DNA of 51,104 nucleotides from an uncultured Prevotella sp. (GCA_946402275.1 CAMIVY010000024.1:1-51104), one strand, 5' to 3'. Counted from the first letter of the stretch, positions 42,401-50,123 are shown. The notes: generated by a model not told the origin, from the letters alone. Numbers and translations are program-made.

Positions 42401-42893
42401 GAAGTGCAACTTCCGCACTATGGGTAAGAAGTTTGGTAAGGACATGAAGGCCGTGGCTGCTGCCGTTGCTGCTATGTCACAGGAGCAGATAGCTGAATTG
42501 GAGACTAATGGAAAGCTGCAGTTGGATAGCTACGAGATTCTGGCTGAGGATGTGGAAATCATCAGCGAGGACATCCCTGGATGGTTGGTTGGCAACGACG
42601 GTAATCTGACGGTAGCCCTTGACATCACCCTGACCGACGAACTGCGTGCCGAGGGTATGGCTCGTACGCTGGTGAATCGCATTCAGAACATGCGTAAGAA
42701 GAGCGGACTGGAAATCACAGACCATATCCGTGTCAGCATTGAACCCAATGAGGCATCCACCAAGGCTGTCGAGGCTTTTGGCGACTATATTGCCCGTCAG
42801 GTGTTGGCAGACAGTTTGAAGCTGGAGGCTAATGATGGACAGGAAGTGGAATTTGATGACTTTAAACTGAACATACAAATAACTAAATCTTAA
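39483..42893 (+). CDS. ileS: Isoleucyl-tRNA synthetase
   Basis: 1136 residues from ATG 39483; the frame is open from 39441, but that region is promoter. The HIGH-type motif is PSANGHPGIHH (residues 50-60), the editing domain follows (WTTTPWTLAANSALC), and the KMSKS-type motif is KMSKH (K696-H700). The length and HPGIHH variant fit the eukaryote-like IleRS of Bacteroidota, the class often less sensitive to mupirocin. The gene is followed after 7 bp by a DksA-like gene. Confidence 0.97.
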   Translation: MSKRFAEHKGLNLVQTNDDVLQTWKEKNVFWRSVTEREGCPQFVFFEGPPSANGHPGIHHVLARSIKDTFNRYKTMQGFQVKRKAGWDTHGLPVELGVEKELGITKADIDNKESDKYISTEDYNKKCRENVMMYTAEWRELTEKMGYFVDLDNPYITYDNKYIETLWWLLKQFYNKGLLYKGYTIQPYSPAAGTGLSSHELNQPGCYRDVKDTTCTAQFKMKNPKPEMAEWGTPYFLAWTTTPWTLAANSALCVGPKIDYVAVQTYNPYTAEPITIVLAEARLNAYLPAEGAITDGGELPKYERGDKLIPYRIVARYKGTDLVGMEYEQLMPAIKPMGDAFKVIPGDYVTTDDGAGIVHIAPNFGADDAFVAKKAGICPIVLIDKKGAERPVVDLQGKYFVIEDLDADFVKNYVNVEEWNKFAGRYVKNAYDDTLTDKDETLDISICMDLKAQNKVFKIEKHVHNYPHCWRTDKPVLYYPLDSWFIKSSACKERMSELNKTINWQPESTGTGRFGNWLDNLNDWNLSRSRFWGTPLPIWRSEDGEEICIGSVEELYNEMEKAVAAGFMKSNLLKDQGFVPGDMSKENYDKIDLHRPYVDYIVLCSASGKPMKRESDLIDVWFDSGSMPYAQVHYPFENAELIDKRIAFPCDFINEGVDQTRGWFFTLHAIATMIFDSVAFKNVISSGLVLDAKGNKMSKHVGNVVNPFDMIGKYGSDAVRLYMMTNSEPWDNLKFDPEGVAEISRKFFGTLYNTYSLFAMYANVDGFDPQTPQIPVSERPEFDRWILSCLNSLVQGVQQEMDGYDPTRAGRLIDAFVDEDLSNWYVRLNKKRFWGKEMDSDKLAAYQTLYECLMTVAKLLAPFAPFFADQLYKDLGGALDSVHLDKFPEFNAALVNKDLEERMDIAQRITTVVLSLRKKEGIAVKQPLQTLMIPPVDNAQREAIETVKDIFLQEVNVKDVKFVEGAGILVKKVKCNFRTMGKKFGKDMKAVAAAVAAMSQEQIAELETNGKLQLDSYEILAEDVEIISEDIPGWLVGNDGNLTVALDITLTDELRAEGMARTLVNRIQNMRKKSGLEITDHIRVSIEPNEASTKAVEAFGDYIARQVLADSLKLEANDGQEVEFDDFKLNIQITKS

Positions 42894-42900
42894 TGCAATT

Positions 42901-43281
42901 ATGGAAGAAAAAACACGTTACACGGACGAGGAACTTGAAGAATTCCGTGAGATTATCAATGAGAAACTGGCTCTTGCCAAGCGTGACTATGACCAGATGA
43001 TGAGAGTGCTGATGAATCAGGACTCCAATGATGTCGATGACACATCACCTACATATAAAGCGCTGGAGGAGGGTAGTGCAACACAGTCAAAAGAGGAACT
43101 GATTTCCTTAGCTGCCCGACAGCAGAAGTTTATTCAAGGTCTCAAGGCTGCTTTGACTCGTATTGAGAATAAAACCTACGGCATCGACCGTATTACGGGC
43201 AAGCTGATTCCTAAGGAGCGACTTCGTGCCGTTCCACATGCTACCCTGAGTGTGGAGTCAAAGATGGCAGGAAAGAAGTAA
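42901..43281 (+). CDS. Cysteine-less TraR/DksA-like protein
   Basis: 126 residues. N-terminal coiled coil (YTDEELEEFREIINEKLALAKRDYDQMM) and the C-terminal globular part YGIDRITGKLIPKERLRAVPHATLSVESK. In DksA-type proteins the latter carries a four-cysteine zinc finger; here there is no cysteine at all. It belongs to the family by the helical hairpin and the TGKLIPKERL sequence, and may bind RNA polymerase through its secondary channel. It sits between ileS (7 bp) and lspA (24 bp) in one apparent operon. Confidence 0.82.
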   Translation: MEEKTRYTDEELEEFREIINEKLALAKRDYDQMMRVLMNQDSNDVDDTSPTYKALEEGSATQSKEELISLAARQQKFIQGLKAALTRIENKTYGIDRITGKLIPKERLRAVPHATLSVESKMAGKK

Positions 43282-43305
43282 GAGGTCTGAAGTAAGAGTT
43301 AAGAG

Positions 43306-43959
43306 GTGAAAGATAGCTTTGGAATAGTTAAAAGAGGATGGTTGGCTACGATTATCGTAGCCGCTATCCTCCTTATCGACCAGATTATTAAAATATGGGT
43401 CAAGACGCACATGACGCTCCATGAGCAGATAGAAATCTTCTCGTGGTTTAAGATTGTGTTCATCGAAAACAATGGTATGGCCTATGGTATGGAGATTGGT
43501 TCCAAGCTTGTGCTTAGCCTCTTCCGAGTTGTTGCCGTCTCTGTATTAGGGTATTACATTGCCCGGCAAGTGAAGCGACAGGCCCGCTATGGTTATATTG
43601 TCTGTCTGTCTCTGATAATGGCTGGTGCTGCTGGTAACATCTTCGACTCGATGTTTTATGGGCTTATTTTCAATGCCAGCTCAGAGTTCTATACCAGCTA
43701 TTTTGTACCTTTCGGCACAGGATATGCACCGTTTTTGATGGGTAAGGTGGTAGATATGTTTTACTTCCCGCTCATTGTCACCACATGGCCTGACTGGGTA
43801 CCCATGTTTGGTGGTCAGCCTTATGTGTTCTTCAGCCCCATCTTCAACTTTGCTGATGCTGCCATTTCTGTCAGTGTTGTGCTTGTTTTACTCTTTTATC
43901 GCAAGGAAATCAGCGAGATAACTCTCAAAAAAGAAATAAAGTCTGCGGATGAAGCATAG
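43306..43959 (+). CDS. lspA: Lipoprotein signal peptidase II
   Basis: 217 residues starting at GTG 43306; the next in-frame ATG would remove the first membrane helix, so GTG is preferred. Four membrane helices. The catalytic aspartate regions are IFDSMFYG and FNFADAAISVSV, and the substrate-loop motif is NNGMAYG. A longer loop (FNASSEFYTSYFVPFGTGYAP) is usual in Bacteroidota LspA. It removes signal peptides from prolipoproteins. The gene directly downstream encodes a lipoprotein and overlaps by 11 bp. Confidence 0.95.
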   Translation: MKDSFGIVKRGWLATIIVAAILLIDQIIKIWVKTHMTLHEQIEIFSWFKIVFIENNGMAYGMEIGSKLVLSLFRVVAVSVLGYYIARQVKRQARYGYIVCLSLIMAGAAGNIFDSMFYGLIFNASSEFYTSYFVPFGTGYAPFLMGKVVDMFYFPLIVTTWPDWVPMFGGQPYVFFSPIFNFADAAISVSVVLVLLFYRKEISEITLKKEIKSADEA

Positions 43960-44917
43960 TCTCCTCTACATATTTGTCTTCCTATTGGCAGTGGCCTGCA
44001 CACCAACTGTTCCGAAGGAGTATATCCAACCTGGTGAGATGGAGGATATTCTCTACGATTATCATGTTGCTCAGGCTATGTCGAAGACAAAAGGTGGTTC
44101 AGACTATGATTATAACAGACAACTGTATTTCGATGCAGTGCTGGAGAAACATGGAGTGAACAAGGCTGACTTCGATTCGTCATTGGTCTATTACTACAGC
44201 CATGCAGACAAATTTAGGGAAATCTATTCCCGTGTCAGCGACCGTCTGAGCGAGGAAGCCAAGTTATTAGGAGCCTCAGTCGGTGATATCAACCGCTATT
44301 CTCAGTACAGTGCTACGGGCGATACCGCCAATATCTGGTCAGATGCCTCTGATGTATTGCTTGTGCCCCGTCCAACGCAGAATCGCTTTGACTTCACCAT
44401 TAAGGTTGATACCACCTTCAAGGTGGGCGATTCCTTTATGTTCCAGTTTATGTCGGAATATCTCTATCAGAGTGGTGCAAAAGATGCGATAGTATGCATT
44501 GTCACCAAGTATGAAGGCGATAGCATCATCCAGATTGCCAATCATGTGTCTGTTTCTGGCCTTGCGCAGATTCGTGTGCCAGCCAATCGTGAGAAGAAAC
44601 TCAAGGAAATGCGGGGCTTTATTTACCTAAACGATGGCGGTGACTTGTCTGAAACACGAAAGATGATGTATATCAGTCAGTTGCAACTGATTCGATTCCA
44701 TTCCAAAGAAATATTGAAACCTGATGAAACAGCAAAGAAAGACACCTTACAGACGGATAGCCTGCAACGAGTTGATAACCCTGGAGGGGCAGTGTCTGAC
44801 ACATTGCGTCGTAGAATTATTGGAAGACGGCCGGGTGGAACGCCATTACGCCCTGAAGGAGGAGCTACCGTTCACAGAGTGGATGCAAGGCCGGTTGGTC
44901 TTAAAGAAAACCGATGA
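43949..44917 (+). CDS. DUF4296 lipoprotein
   Basis: 322 residues. Lipobox LAVAC with Cys at residue 17. The DUF4296 region is near residues 20-105 (YIQPGEMEDILYDYHVAQAM, then FDSSLVYYYSHADKFREIYSRVSDRL). The lspA-DUF4296 order is standard in Bacteroidota. The function is unknown, probably in the outer membrane. From about residue 258 the chain becomes Asp/Arg/Gly-rich (RRRIIGRRPGGTPLRPEGG) where a second frame overlaps, so this tail may be a late extension read over the neighbouring gene. Confidence 0.85.
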   Translation: MKHSLLYIFVFLLAVACTPTVPKEYIQPGEMEDILYDYHVAQAMSKTKGGSDYDYNRQLYFDAVLEKHGVNKADFDSSLVYYYSHADKFREIYSRVSDRLSEEAKLLGASVGDINRYSQYSATGDTANIWSDASDVLLVPRPTQNRFDFTIKVDTTFKVGDSFMFQFMSEYLYQSGAKDAIVCIVTKYEGDSIIQIANHVSVSGLAQIRVPANREKKLKEMRGFIYLNDGGDLSETRKMMYISQLQLIRFHSKEILKPDETAKKDTLQTDSLQRVDNPGGAVSDTLRRRIIGRRPGGTPLRPEGGATVHRVDARPVGLKENR

Positions 44918-44960
44918 TGGCATTGTTCACGTATATTATAATAATAAGCAAATTAACTAA
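44724..44960 (+). CDS. Small protein overlapping the DUF4296 gene in another frame
   Basis: 78 residues, overlapping the DUF4296 frame by 194 bases and ending 12 bp before the permease gene. From about residue 12 it has well-formed protein character: ACNELITLEGQCLTHCVVEL, then EDGRVERHYALKEELPFTEW and GRLVLKKTDDGIVHVYYNN. It resembles a small Bacteroidota protein in which a strand pair precedes ELPFTEW. I cannot name a family with certainty. Its start is uncertain; the ATG at 44724 is the longest option. Confidence 0.6.
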   Translation: MKQQRKTPYRRIACNELITLEGQCLTHCVVELLEDGRVERHYALKEELPFTEWMQGRLVLKKTDDGIVHVYYNNKQIN

Positions 44961-44972
44961 AAAGATAAGACT

Positions 44973-46301
44973 ATGAATCTGAAAGTACGTTTGGCGGTCA
45001 TGAACTTCTTGGAGTTCGCCGTGTGGGGAGCCTACCTCACTTGTATGGGTAATTATCTTGGTATTGCCGGGCTAGGTGATAAGATTTCCTGGTTTTATGC
45101 TATTCAGGGCATTGTAAGTATCTTTATGCCTACCCTGATGGGTATTGTTGCCGACAAGTATATCCAGCCTCAGCGTCTGTTGGGACTTTGTCATCTGTTG
45201 GCAGGCTTATTCATGATAGGCTGCTGGTGGATGGGTGAGAATGCCGGTTTCGGACAAGAATTGACCGACAAATCTCTCTTTATAGCTATCTATACCATGA
45301 GTGTTGCTTTTTATATGCCGACTATTGCACTCACCAATACGGCGGCATTTACCATTCTGAAAAATAACAAGATGGATACCGTGAAGGATTTCCCGCCCAT
45401 CCGTGTGCTGGGAACCGTAGGTTTCATCGCTACCATGTGGTTTGTCAACTGTGCTTATCTTGACAATAGCGGCTTTGGCTTCTCGCTGGGTGAAAATGAG
45501 TATAAGTTCCAATATACTTATATGCAGTTCTTCGTATCGGGTGTATTGAGCTTGGTTTTGTTCGCCTATTGCTTTACCTTGCCAGAGTGTAAACTGGAAA
45601 AGAAGGAAGGCAAGGTGTCGCTACTCGAAACCCTTGGGCTCAATGCCTTCAAGTTGTTCAAGCGTCGTCAGATGGCTTTATTCTTTATCTTCTCGGCTTT
45701 GCTGGGTATGTGTCTGCAGGTAACCAACGGCTTTGCAGGTCCTTTCCTGACCAGTTTCAAGGGCACTCCCGAATTTGCTGACACTTTTGCAGCAAACAAT
45801 GCAACGATGCTGACCTCTATTTCTCAGATTAGTGAGGCATTGTGTATCCTGATGATACCGTTCTTCCTGAAGCGTTTCGGCATCAAGGTGGTTATGATGA
45901 TGTCCCTTTTTGCATGGGTGTTCCGCTTCGGTTTCTTCGGTATCGGTGATCCTGCTATGCCTGGTGTTATCTTCTTCATCCTCTCGTGTGTCGTCTATGG
46001 TGTCGCCTTCGACTTCTTCAATGTCTCAGGTGGTATCTTTGTCGATCAGGAGTGTGCCCCCGATATTAAGGCTTCTGCCCAGGGACTGTTTATGATGATG
46101 ACTAACGGACTGGGTGCCACTATCGGAACATTGGCTGCTGGTGAAGTCGTGAATGCCTATTGTCAATGGGAAGGCGGATGGCTGATAGGCGACTGGCAGA
46201 CCTGCTGGTTTACCTTTGCGGCTTTTGCACTCATTGTAGGCATTACCTTCGCTCTTGTTTTTAAACCCGAGAAGAAACCCATTAATGAGATTAAACATTA
46301 A
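44973..46301 (+). CDS. MFS permease, nucleoside:H+ symporter (NupG) type
   Basis: 442 residues, twelve predicted helices. The N-terminus LRLAVMNFLEFAVWGAYLTCMGNYL-like segment, with GIVADKYIQPQRLLGLCHLL between helices 2 and 3, is typical of the NupG family. RVLGTVGFIATMWFVN and the late VYGVAFDFFNVSGGIFVDQE also fit this branch. It should import nucleosides with protons. It lies 12 bp after the small overlapping gene and about 35 bp before rsmE. Confidence 0.87.
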   Translation: MNLKVRLAVMNFLEFAVWGAYLTCMGNYLGIAGLGDKISWFYAIQGIVSIFMPTLMGIVADKYIQPQRLLGLCHLLAGLFMIGCWWMGENAGFGQELTDKSLFIAIYTMSVAFYMPTIALTNTAAFTILKNNKMDTVKDFPPIRVLGTVGFIATMWFVNCAYLDNSGFGFSLGENEYKFQYTYMQFFVSGVLSLVLFAYCFTLPECKLEKKEGKVSLLETLGLNAFKLFKRRQMALFFIFSALLGMCLQVTNGFAGPFLTSFKGTPEFADTFAANNATMLTSISQISEALCILMIPFFLKRFGIKVVMMMSLFAWVFRFGFFGIGDPAMPGVIFFILSCVVYGVAFDFFNVSGGIFVDQECAPDIKASAQGLFMMMTNGLGATIGTLAAGEVVNAYCQWEGGWLIGDWQTCWFTFAAFALIVGITFALVFKPEKKPINEIKH

Positions 46302-46335
46302 AGATGTTTGATATAAGATGAAACTCTGAAGATAG

Positions 46336-47052
46336 ATGAAAGAGATACATTCCTTTTATGTCCCCGATGCCCTGACAGTCACCGAACTGCCGTCTGATGA
46401 AGCCATGCATGCCTTGCGCGTGCTTCGCATGAAGGAAGACGATGAGATGATGCTGATGGACGGTCAGGGCAATTACTATCGTGCTGAGGTGACATTGGCT
46501 CAGTCCAAGCACTGTTTCTATGAAATCAAGGAACAGATGCCTCAGGAGCGTCAGTGGAAGGGACATCTTCATCTGGCTATTGCACCTACGAAGATGATGG
46601 AACGTATGGAGTGGATGACGGAAAAAGCTGTCGAAGTGGGACTCGATGAGTTGTCGTTCCTTAATTGTCAGTTTTCTGAGCGCCGTCAAGTGAAAATACC
46701 CCGTCTTCAGAAGATTATGATCTCTGCAGTCAAACAGAGTCATAAGGCGTGGATTACTCAACTGAACGAAATGGTTTCTTTCAATGCCTTCATCCAACAG
46801 TCTCGCGAGGGACGTAAATATATCGCACATTGTTATGAAGAGGTGCCGCGAACTTATCTTTTCGATGAGTTGCGCCAGTCTGCTGATACCGGGGATACCA
46901 CCGTGCTGATTGGTCCCGAGGGTGATTTCTCTATCGAAGAGGTCCGTCAGGCTGTTGCTGCTGGCTATATTTCAGTACATCTGGGTAAGAGCCGCCTGCG
47001 TACAGAGACAGCAGGTCTTTCAGCAGTGATGATGATGCAGCTGGCGGGGTGA
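46336..47052 (+). CDS. rsmE: 16S rRNA uridine-1498 N3-methyltransferase
   Basis: 238 residues, normal for RsmE. The N-terminal PUA-like domain reads HALRVLRMKEDDEMMLMDGQG. The SPOUT methyltransferase domain has HLAIAPTKMMERMEWMTEKAVEVG, then IGPEGDFSIEEV and LGKSRLRTETAGLSAV, which form the AdoMet-binding knot. It methylates U1498 in the decoding centre of 16S rRNA. A short AGTGAATAGTGAA repeat separates it from the next gene. Confidence 0.95.
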   Translation: MKEIHSFYVPDALTVTELPSDEAMHALRVLRMKEDDEMMLMDGQGNYYRAEVTLAQSKHCFYEIKEQMPQERQWKGHLHLAIAPTKMMERMEWMTEKAVEVGLDELSFLNCQFSERRQVKIPRLQKIMISAVKQSHKAWITQLNEMVSFNAFIQQSREGRKYIAHCYEEVPRTYLFDELRQSADTGDTTVLIGPEGDFSIEEVRQAVAAGYISVHLGKSRLRTETAGLSAVMMMQLAG

Positions 47053-47071
47053 ACCCCCTAGTGAATAGTGA
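47053..47071 (+). repeat. Short copy of the AGTGAATAGTGAA repeat
   Basis: CCCCCTAGTGAATAGTGAAA lies directly after the rsmE stop, without the complete GC hairpin seen in other copies. Confidence 0.6.
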
Positions 47072-47095
47072 AAAATTAATAAAATAAGATACGAT

Positions 47096-48436
47096 ATGAC
47101 CGATGAAAAAATCATGGCTACCATTAAACCCGATGGGGAGTGCTGGCAGCCTGAACTCGAGAAAATGCCCCGTAAGCAACTTGAACAGTTGCAGTTGAAG
47201 AAACTCAAGGATACTATCAATGTATGCCTCCAGTCTCCTTTTTATAAGAAGAGGCTAGGGGAGTTGGGTATTACTGCTGACTCCATAAACAGCCTGGAAG
47301 ACCTGCGTAAGATTCCTTTCACCACGAAGCAGGACCTGCGTGATAATTATCCCTTTGGACTTGTTGGTGCCAATATGGACGATGCTGTACGTATCCACTC
47401 TACCAGTGGTACAACGGGTAACCCCTGTGTTGTAGTCTATTCTGAGCACGATATCTGTTCGTGGGCCAATATGATAGCCCGCAACCTCTACATGGTTGGG
47501 TGTCGTAAAAGTGATGTGTTCCAGAACTCCAGCGGTTACGGCATGTTCACTGGCGGCTTAGGCTTCCAGTATGGTGCCGAGTGGTTGGGAGCTATGACGG
47601 TGCCAGCCGCTGCCGGTAACTCCAAGCGCCAGATTAAGTTCATCAAGGATTTTGGTACCACTTGTCTGCACGCCATTCCTTCATACGCCATCCGTCTGGC
47701 AGAGGTGTTCCAGGAAGAGGGCGTTGACCCACGAAGCACCAAACTGCGCACTCTCTGTATCGGTGCCGAGCCACATACTGAAGAACAGCGTCGCCGCATC
47801 GAGCGTATGTTAGGTGTCAAGGCCTACAACTCATTTGGCATGACTGAGATGAATGGTCCTGGTGTGGCTTTCGAATGTAAGGAGCAGTGTGGCATGCACC
47901 TTTGGGAAGATAACTATATCATAGAGATTGTTGATCCAGACACCTTCGAGCCTGTGCCTGACGGTGAGATTGGTGAGATGGTGTTGACCACGTTGGATCG
48001 TACCATGATGCCTATCCTTCGCTATCGTACCCGCGACCTCACCCGCATCATCCCTGGCGAGTGTAAGTGTGGACGTACGCATCGTCGTATTGACCGTATT
48101 AAGGGACGTACCGACGATATGTTTATCATCAAGGGCGTCAACGTATTCCCCATGCAGGTGGAGAAGATTCTCGTTCAGTATCCTGGTTTGGGTAGCAACT
48201 ATCTCATCACCCTTGATACCGAAGACGATAACGATATCATGACCGTAGAAGTTGAATTGGACGGACTGAACACCGATGTATATCCCGAATTGCAGAAGAT
48301 GACGAAGGACATCCAGCGAGCCTTGAAGGACGAGATTCTGCTTACTCCTCGTGTAAAACTTGTAAAGAAGGGATCACTCCCTGTCAGCGAGGGCAAAGCC
48401 GTTCGTGTCAAGGATTTGCGTCCTGGTCGCGGATAA
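47096..48436 (+). CDS. Phenylacetate-CoA ligase family enzyme
   Basis: 446 residues, an adenylate-forming ligase that activates an aryl acid with ATP and CoA. The phosphate loop HSTSGTTGNPCVV is clear, as are AYNSFGMTEMNGPGVAFEC and LRYRTRDLTRI, then GRTDDMFIIKGVNVFPMQVE in the C-terminal lid. A second ATG at 47114 is possible. In gut Bacteroidales this enzyme is usually linked to indolepyruvate or phenylpyruvate oxidoreductase genes; these are not adjacent here. A DUF3256 gene follows after 17 bp. Confidence 0.92.
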   Translation: MTDEKIMATIKPDGECWQPELEKMPRKQLEQLQLKKLKDTINVCLQSPFYKKRLGELGITADSINSLEDLRKIPFTTKQDLRDNYPFGLVGANMDDAVRIHSTSGTTGNPCVVVYSEHDICSWANMIARNLYMVGCRKSDVFQNSSGYGMFTGGLGFQYGAEWLGAMTVPAAAGNSKRQIKFIKDFGTTCLHAIPSYAIRLAEVFQEEGVDPRSTKLRTLCIGAEPHTEEQRRRIERMLGVKAYNSFGMTEMNGPGVAFECKEQCGMHLWEDNYIIEIVDPDTFEPVPDGEIGEMVLTTLDRTMMPILRYRTRDLTRIIPGECKCGRTHRRIDRIKGRTDDMFIIKGVNVFPMQVEKILVQYPGLGSNYLITLDTEDDNDIMTVEVELDGLNTDVYPELQKMTKDIQRALKDEILLTPRVKLVKKGSLPVSEGKAVRVKDLRPGRG

Positions 48437-48453
48437 ATTGATTTGTTGTTCCT

Positions 48454-49026
48454 ATGAGAAGAATACTATTTGTAGTAACATTCATTTTGGCACTTGACTT
48501 GTCGGCACAAATCCCGATGAGCCAAGTGCTCAAGCAAATACCAGCCTCCATCGTGCCCTATCTTTCGGAAAACAACAAGTTAGACATGATAGACTTTCTT
48601 GACTCAAATATGAAGGCCGAGGTGACCAATATGCTTGAAGGTAAAACTGAACTCCAGAAATTGACGGAGCGTACCGCCGTTCTTCAATTGAATGAAGCCA
48701 CCCGTCTGGATCTTCGGTTGCTGGATGTGGCAGAACCTGTAGATAGTGCCTGCCAGATAGTCTGTCTCATCAGCACCTATGGCACGGATGTGCGCGACAG
48801 TCAACTGACTTTCTATTCTATTCATTGGCGTCAGCTGGAGACCAGCAAGTTTATCACATTACCTGATGAGATGTTTACGGCCTCTTTTTCTGAGGATGAA
48901 AAACAGCCCGTTCTCACGCTGAACCTTTCTCATCAACTTGACTTTCCTGCTAATGAGGAGCAGAAACCTATTGTTAAAATGTTAGCAAATCTTAAATGGA
49001 ATGGCAAAATATTTAATAAAGATTAA
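48454..49026 (+). CDS. DUF3256 secreted protein
   Basis: 190 residues. Signal peptide at about residues 1-19 (ending LDLSAQ). The mature part begins IPMSQVLKQIPASIVPYLSEN and DMIDFLDSNMKAEVTNM, the hallmark of DUF3256, a Bacteroidales family of unknown function with a beta-rich C-terminal half. It is often found next to phenylacetate-CoA ligase, as here. Periplasmic or surface location is likely. Confidence 0.85.
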   Translation: MRRILFVVTFILALDLSAQIPMSQVLKQIPASIVPYLSENNKLDMIDFLDSNMKAEVTNMLEGKTELQKLTERTAVLQLNEATRLDLRLLDVAEPVDSACQIVCLISTYGTDVRDSQLTFYSIHWRQLETSKFITLPDEMFTASFSEDEKQPVLTLNLSHQLDFPANEEQKPIVKMLANLKWNGKIFNKD

Positions 49027-49089
49027 ATACGTAGAAATAATAATCTAATAATATGGTAAGATACGAAAAATTTTCTATCTTTGCAATGT

Positions 49090-49160
49090 GTTTTTCATGG
49101 TATTAGATTATTAAGGTTAATTTAAAAGATTGGTTGTCGTGAGACAATCAATTTTTTTTG
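49090..49160 (+). ncRNA. Candidate small RNA bounded by promoter and terminator
   Basis: TATCTTTG at 49076-49083 would start a transcript near 49090. It ends in ATTGGTTGTC, GTGA tetraloop, GACAATCAAT (49129-49152; one G-T pair) and eight T. The ~70-nt RNA has no frame with a plausible start. The -33 region is poor. Confidence 0.5.
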
Positions 49161-49181
49161 CCCTCATTTTTTAGGGGCAAG

Positions 49182-49213
49182 AAGAAAGGGAATCCGATGT
49201 GGACTCCCTTCTT
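49182..49213 (-). terminator. Terminator downstream of rpmA
   Basis: AAGAAAGGGAATCC and GGACTCCCTTCTT form a long stem around GATGT, about 45 bp beyond the rpmA stop. A smaller GCCC/GGGC stem lies next to it. It could also back up the convergent small RNA terminator. Confidence 0.65.
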
Positions 49214-49257
49214 TTGTTTGTTTGGAATAAATTATTTTTTCTTTGTTCTCTTAGGCC

Positions 49258-49515
49258 TTACGCTTCAGGAATTACTGAAACATAGCTCTTATCGCGCTTG
49301 CCCTTGTGGAACTGTACAGTACCATCAACGAGAGCGTACAGAGTATCATCTTTACCCATTGCTACGTTCTCACCGGCATTATGCTTAGAACCACGCTGGC
49401 GAACGATAATGTTGCCTGCGATGACCTTCTGACCGCCAAAAATCTTCACGCCCAGTCGCTGAGCTGCACTCTCACGGCCGTTCTTAGAACTACCTACACC
49501 TTTCTTATGTGCCAT
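49258..49515 (-). CDS. rpmA: 50S ribosomal protein L27
   Basis: 85 residues. [20 protein letters not shown], then [17 protein letters not shown] and HAGENV-like [16 protein letters not shown] are the L27 hallmarks. The mature N-terminus reaches the peptidyl transferase centre. There is no Firmicutes-type cleavable extension. It follows rplU by 18 bp in the same transcript. Confidence 0.97.
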   Translation of the reverse strand: MAHKKGVGSSKNGRESAAQRLGVKIFGGQKVIAGNIIVRQRGSKHNAGENVAMGKDDTLYALVDGTVQFHKGKRDKSYVSVIPEA

Positions 49516-49533
49516 TTCTTGTTCCTCCTAATT

Positions 49534-49851
49534 TTAAGCGATTACTGATTTAACTTCTACCTGGGTGTACTGCTGACGGTGACCGTTGCGCTTGCGAGAG
49601 TCCTTACGACGCTTCATCTTGAACACGATAACCTTCTCACCCTTTACGAGTGGATTAACCACTTCGCATACTACCTTAGCACCACTTACGGTGGGTGCAC
49701 CTACCTGTACTGAGCCTTCATTGTCAACAAGCAGTACCTTGTCGAATTCAACAGTTTTACCGGCTTCCACGTCCTTCATGTGGTTTACGAAGAGTTTCTT
49801 GCCCTCCTCAACCTTAAACTGCTGACCGTTGATTTCTACAATTGCGTACAT
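49534..49851 (-). CDS. rplU: 50S ribosomal protein L21
   Basis: 105 residues. [20 protein letters not shown] is the L21 start, and [20 protein letters not shown] is its basic C-terminal signature. L21 binds 23S rRNA domain VI near L20. It is first in the rplU-rpmA operon and is preceded by a structured leader (49879-49925) and a TAccTTTG promoter. Confidence 0.97.
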   Translation of the reverse strand: MYAIVEINGQQFKVEEGKKLFVNHMKDVEAGKTVEFDKVLLVDNEGSVQVGAPTVSGAKVVCEVVNPLVKGEKVIVFKMKRRKDSRKRNGHRQQYTQVEVKSVIA

Positions 49852-49878
49852 TGTTTTTTAATTGTTTAACGGGTTTTT

Positions 49879-49925
49879 CTGCGTGGCGTGTCGCTTCGTG
49901 CGACAACTTCTTTGAGCCACTACAG
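49879..49925 (-). promoter_or_regulatory. Structured 5' leader of rplU-rpmA
   Basis: On the minus strand, CTG-x-x-GTGGC and GCCAC-x-CAG form an outer stem. TGTCGC-ACGAA-GCGACA forms a perfect inner hairpin, and an asymmetric internal loop (TCAAAGAAGT) lies on one side. It sits in the ~80-nt leader, a typical place for ribosomal-protein autoregulation. Confidence 0.55.
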
Positions 49926-49938
49926 ACTAAATCGGGCG

Positions 49939-49946
49939 CAAAGGTA
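49939..49946 (-). promoter_or_regulatory. -7 promoter element of rplU-rpmA
   Basis: TACCTTTG on the minus strand, about 88 nt before the rplU ATG. Confidence 0.65.
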
Positions 49947-49954
49947 CTAAAAAT

Positions 49955-49986
<32 letters not shown>

Positions 49987-50021
49987 AATCGTTATTTAGT
50001 AAAGTTTAACAGTTAAAGTGA

Positions 50022-50118
50022 TAATAAAAATAAAGCGGTGACCCTCACAGGCAACCGCTTCATATCTTCAATAGGTATTAGTCCTTTTTTAAGGTAAAAA
50101 GATTGTTTTCAGGATAAC
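50022..50118 (-). ncRNA. Candidate small RNA, ~95 nt, minus strand
   Basis: A full promoter on the minus strand (TTTG at 50154-50151, TACCTTTG at 50131-50124, 22-23 nt apart) precedes a gene-free stretch. That stretch ends in a hairpin AAGCGGT...ACCGCTT (50060-50033) followed by a T-rich run (TTTATTTTTATTAT). An ACCTTaaaAAGG-like inner stem is also present. No start codon or open frame of note is seen. Name and target unknown. Confidence 0.6.
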
Positions 50119-50123
50119 GTGTA

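Noticed and set aside
49187..49257. Small gene in the plus-strand frame 49158-49388
   Set aside because: It runs through terminator hairpins and into the rpmA gene on the opposite strand.
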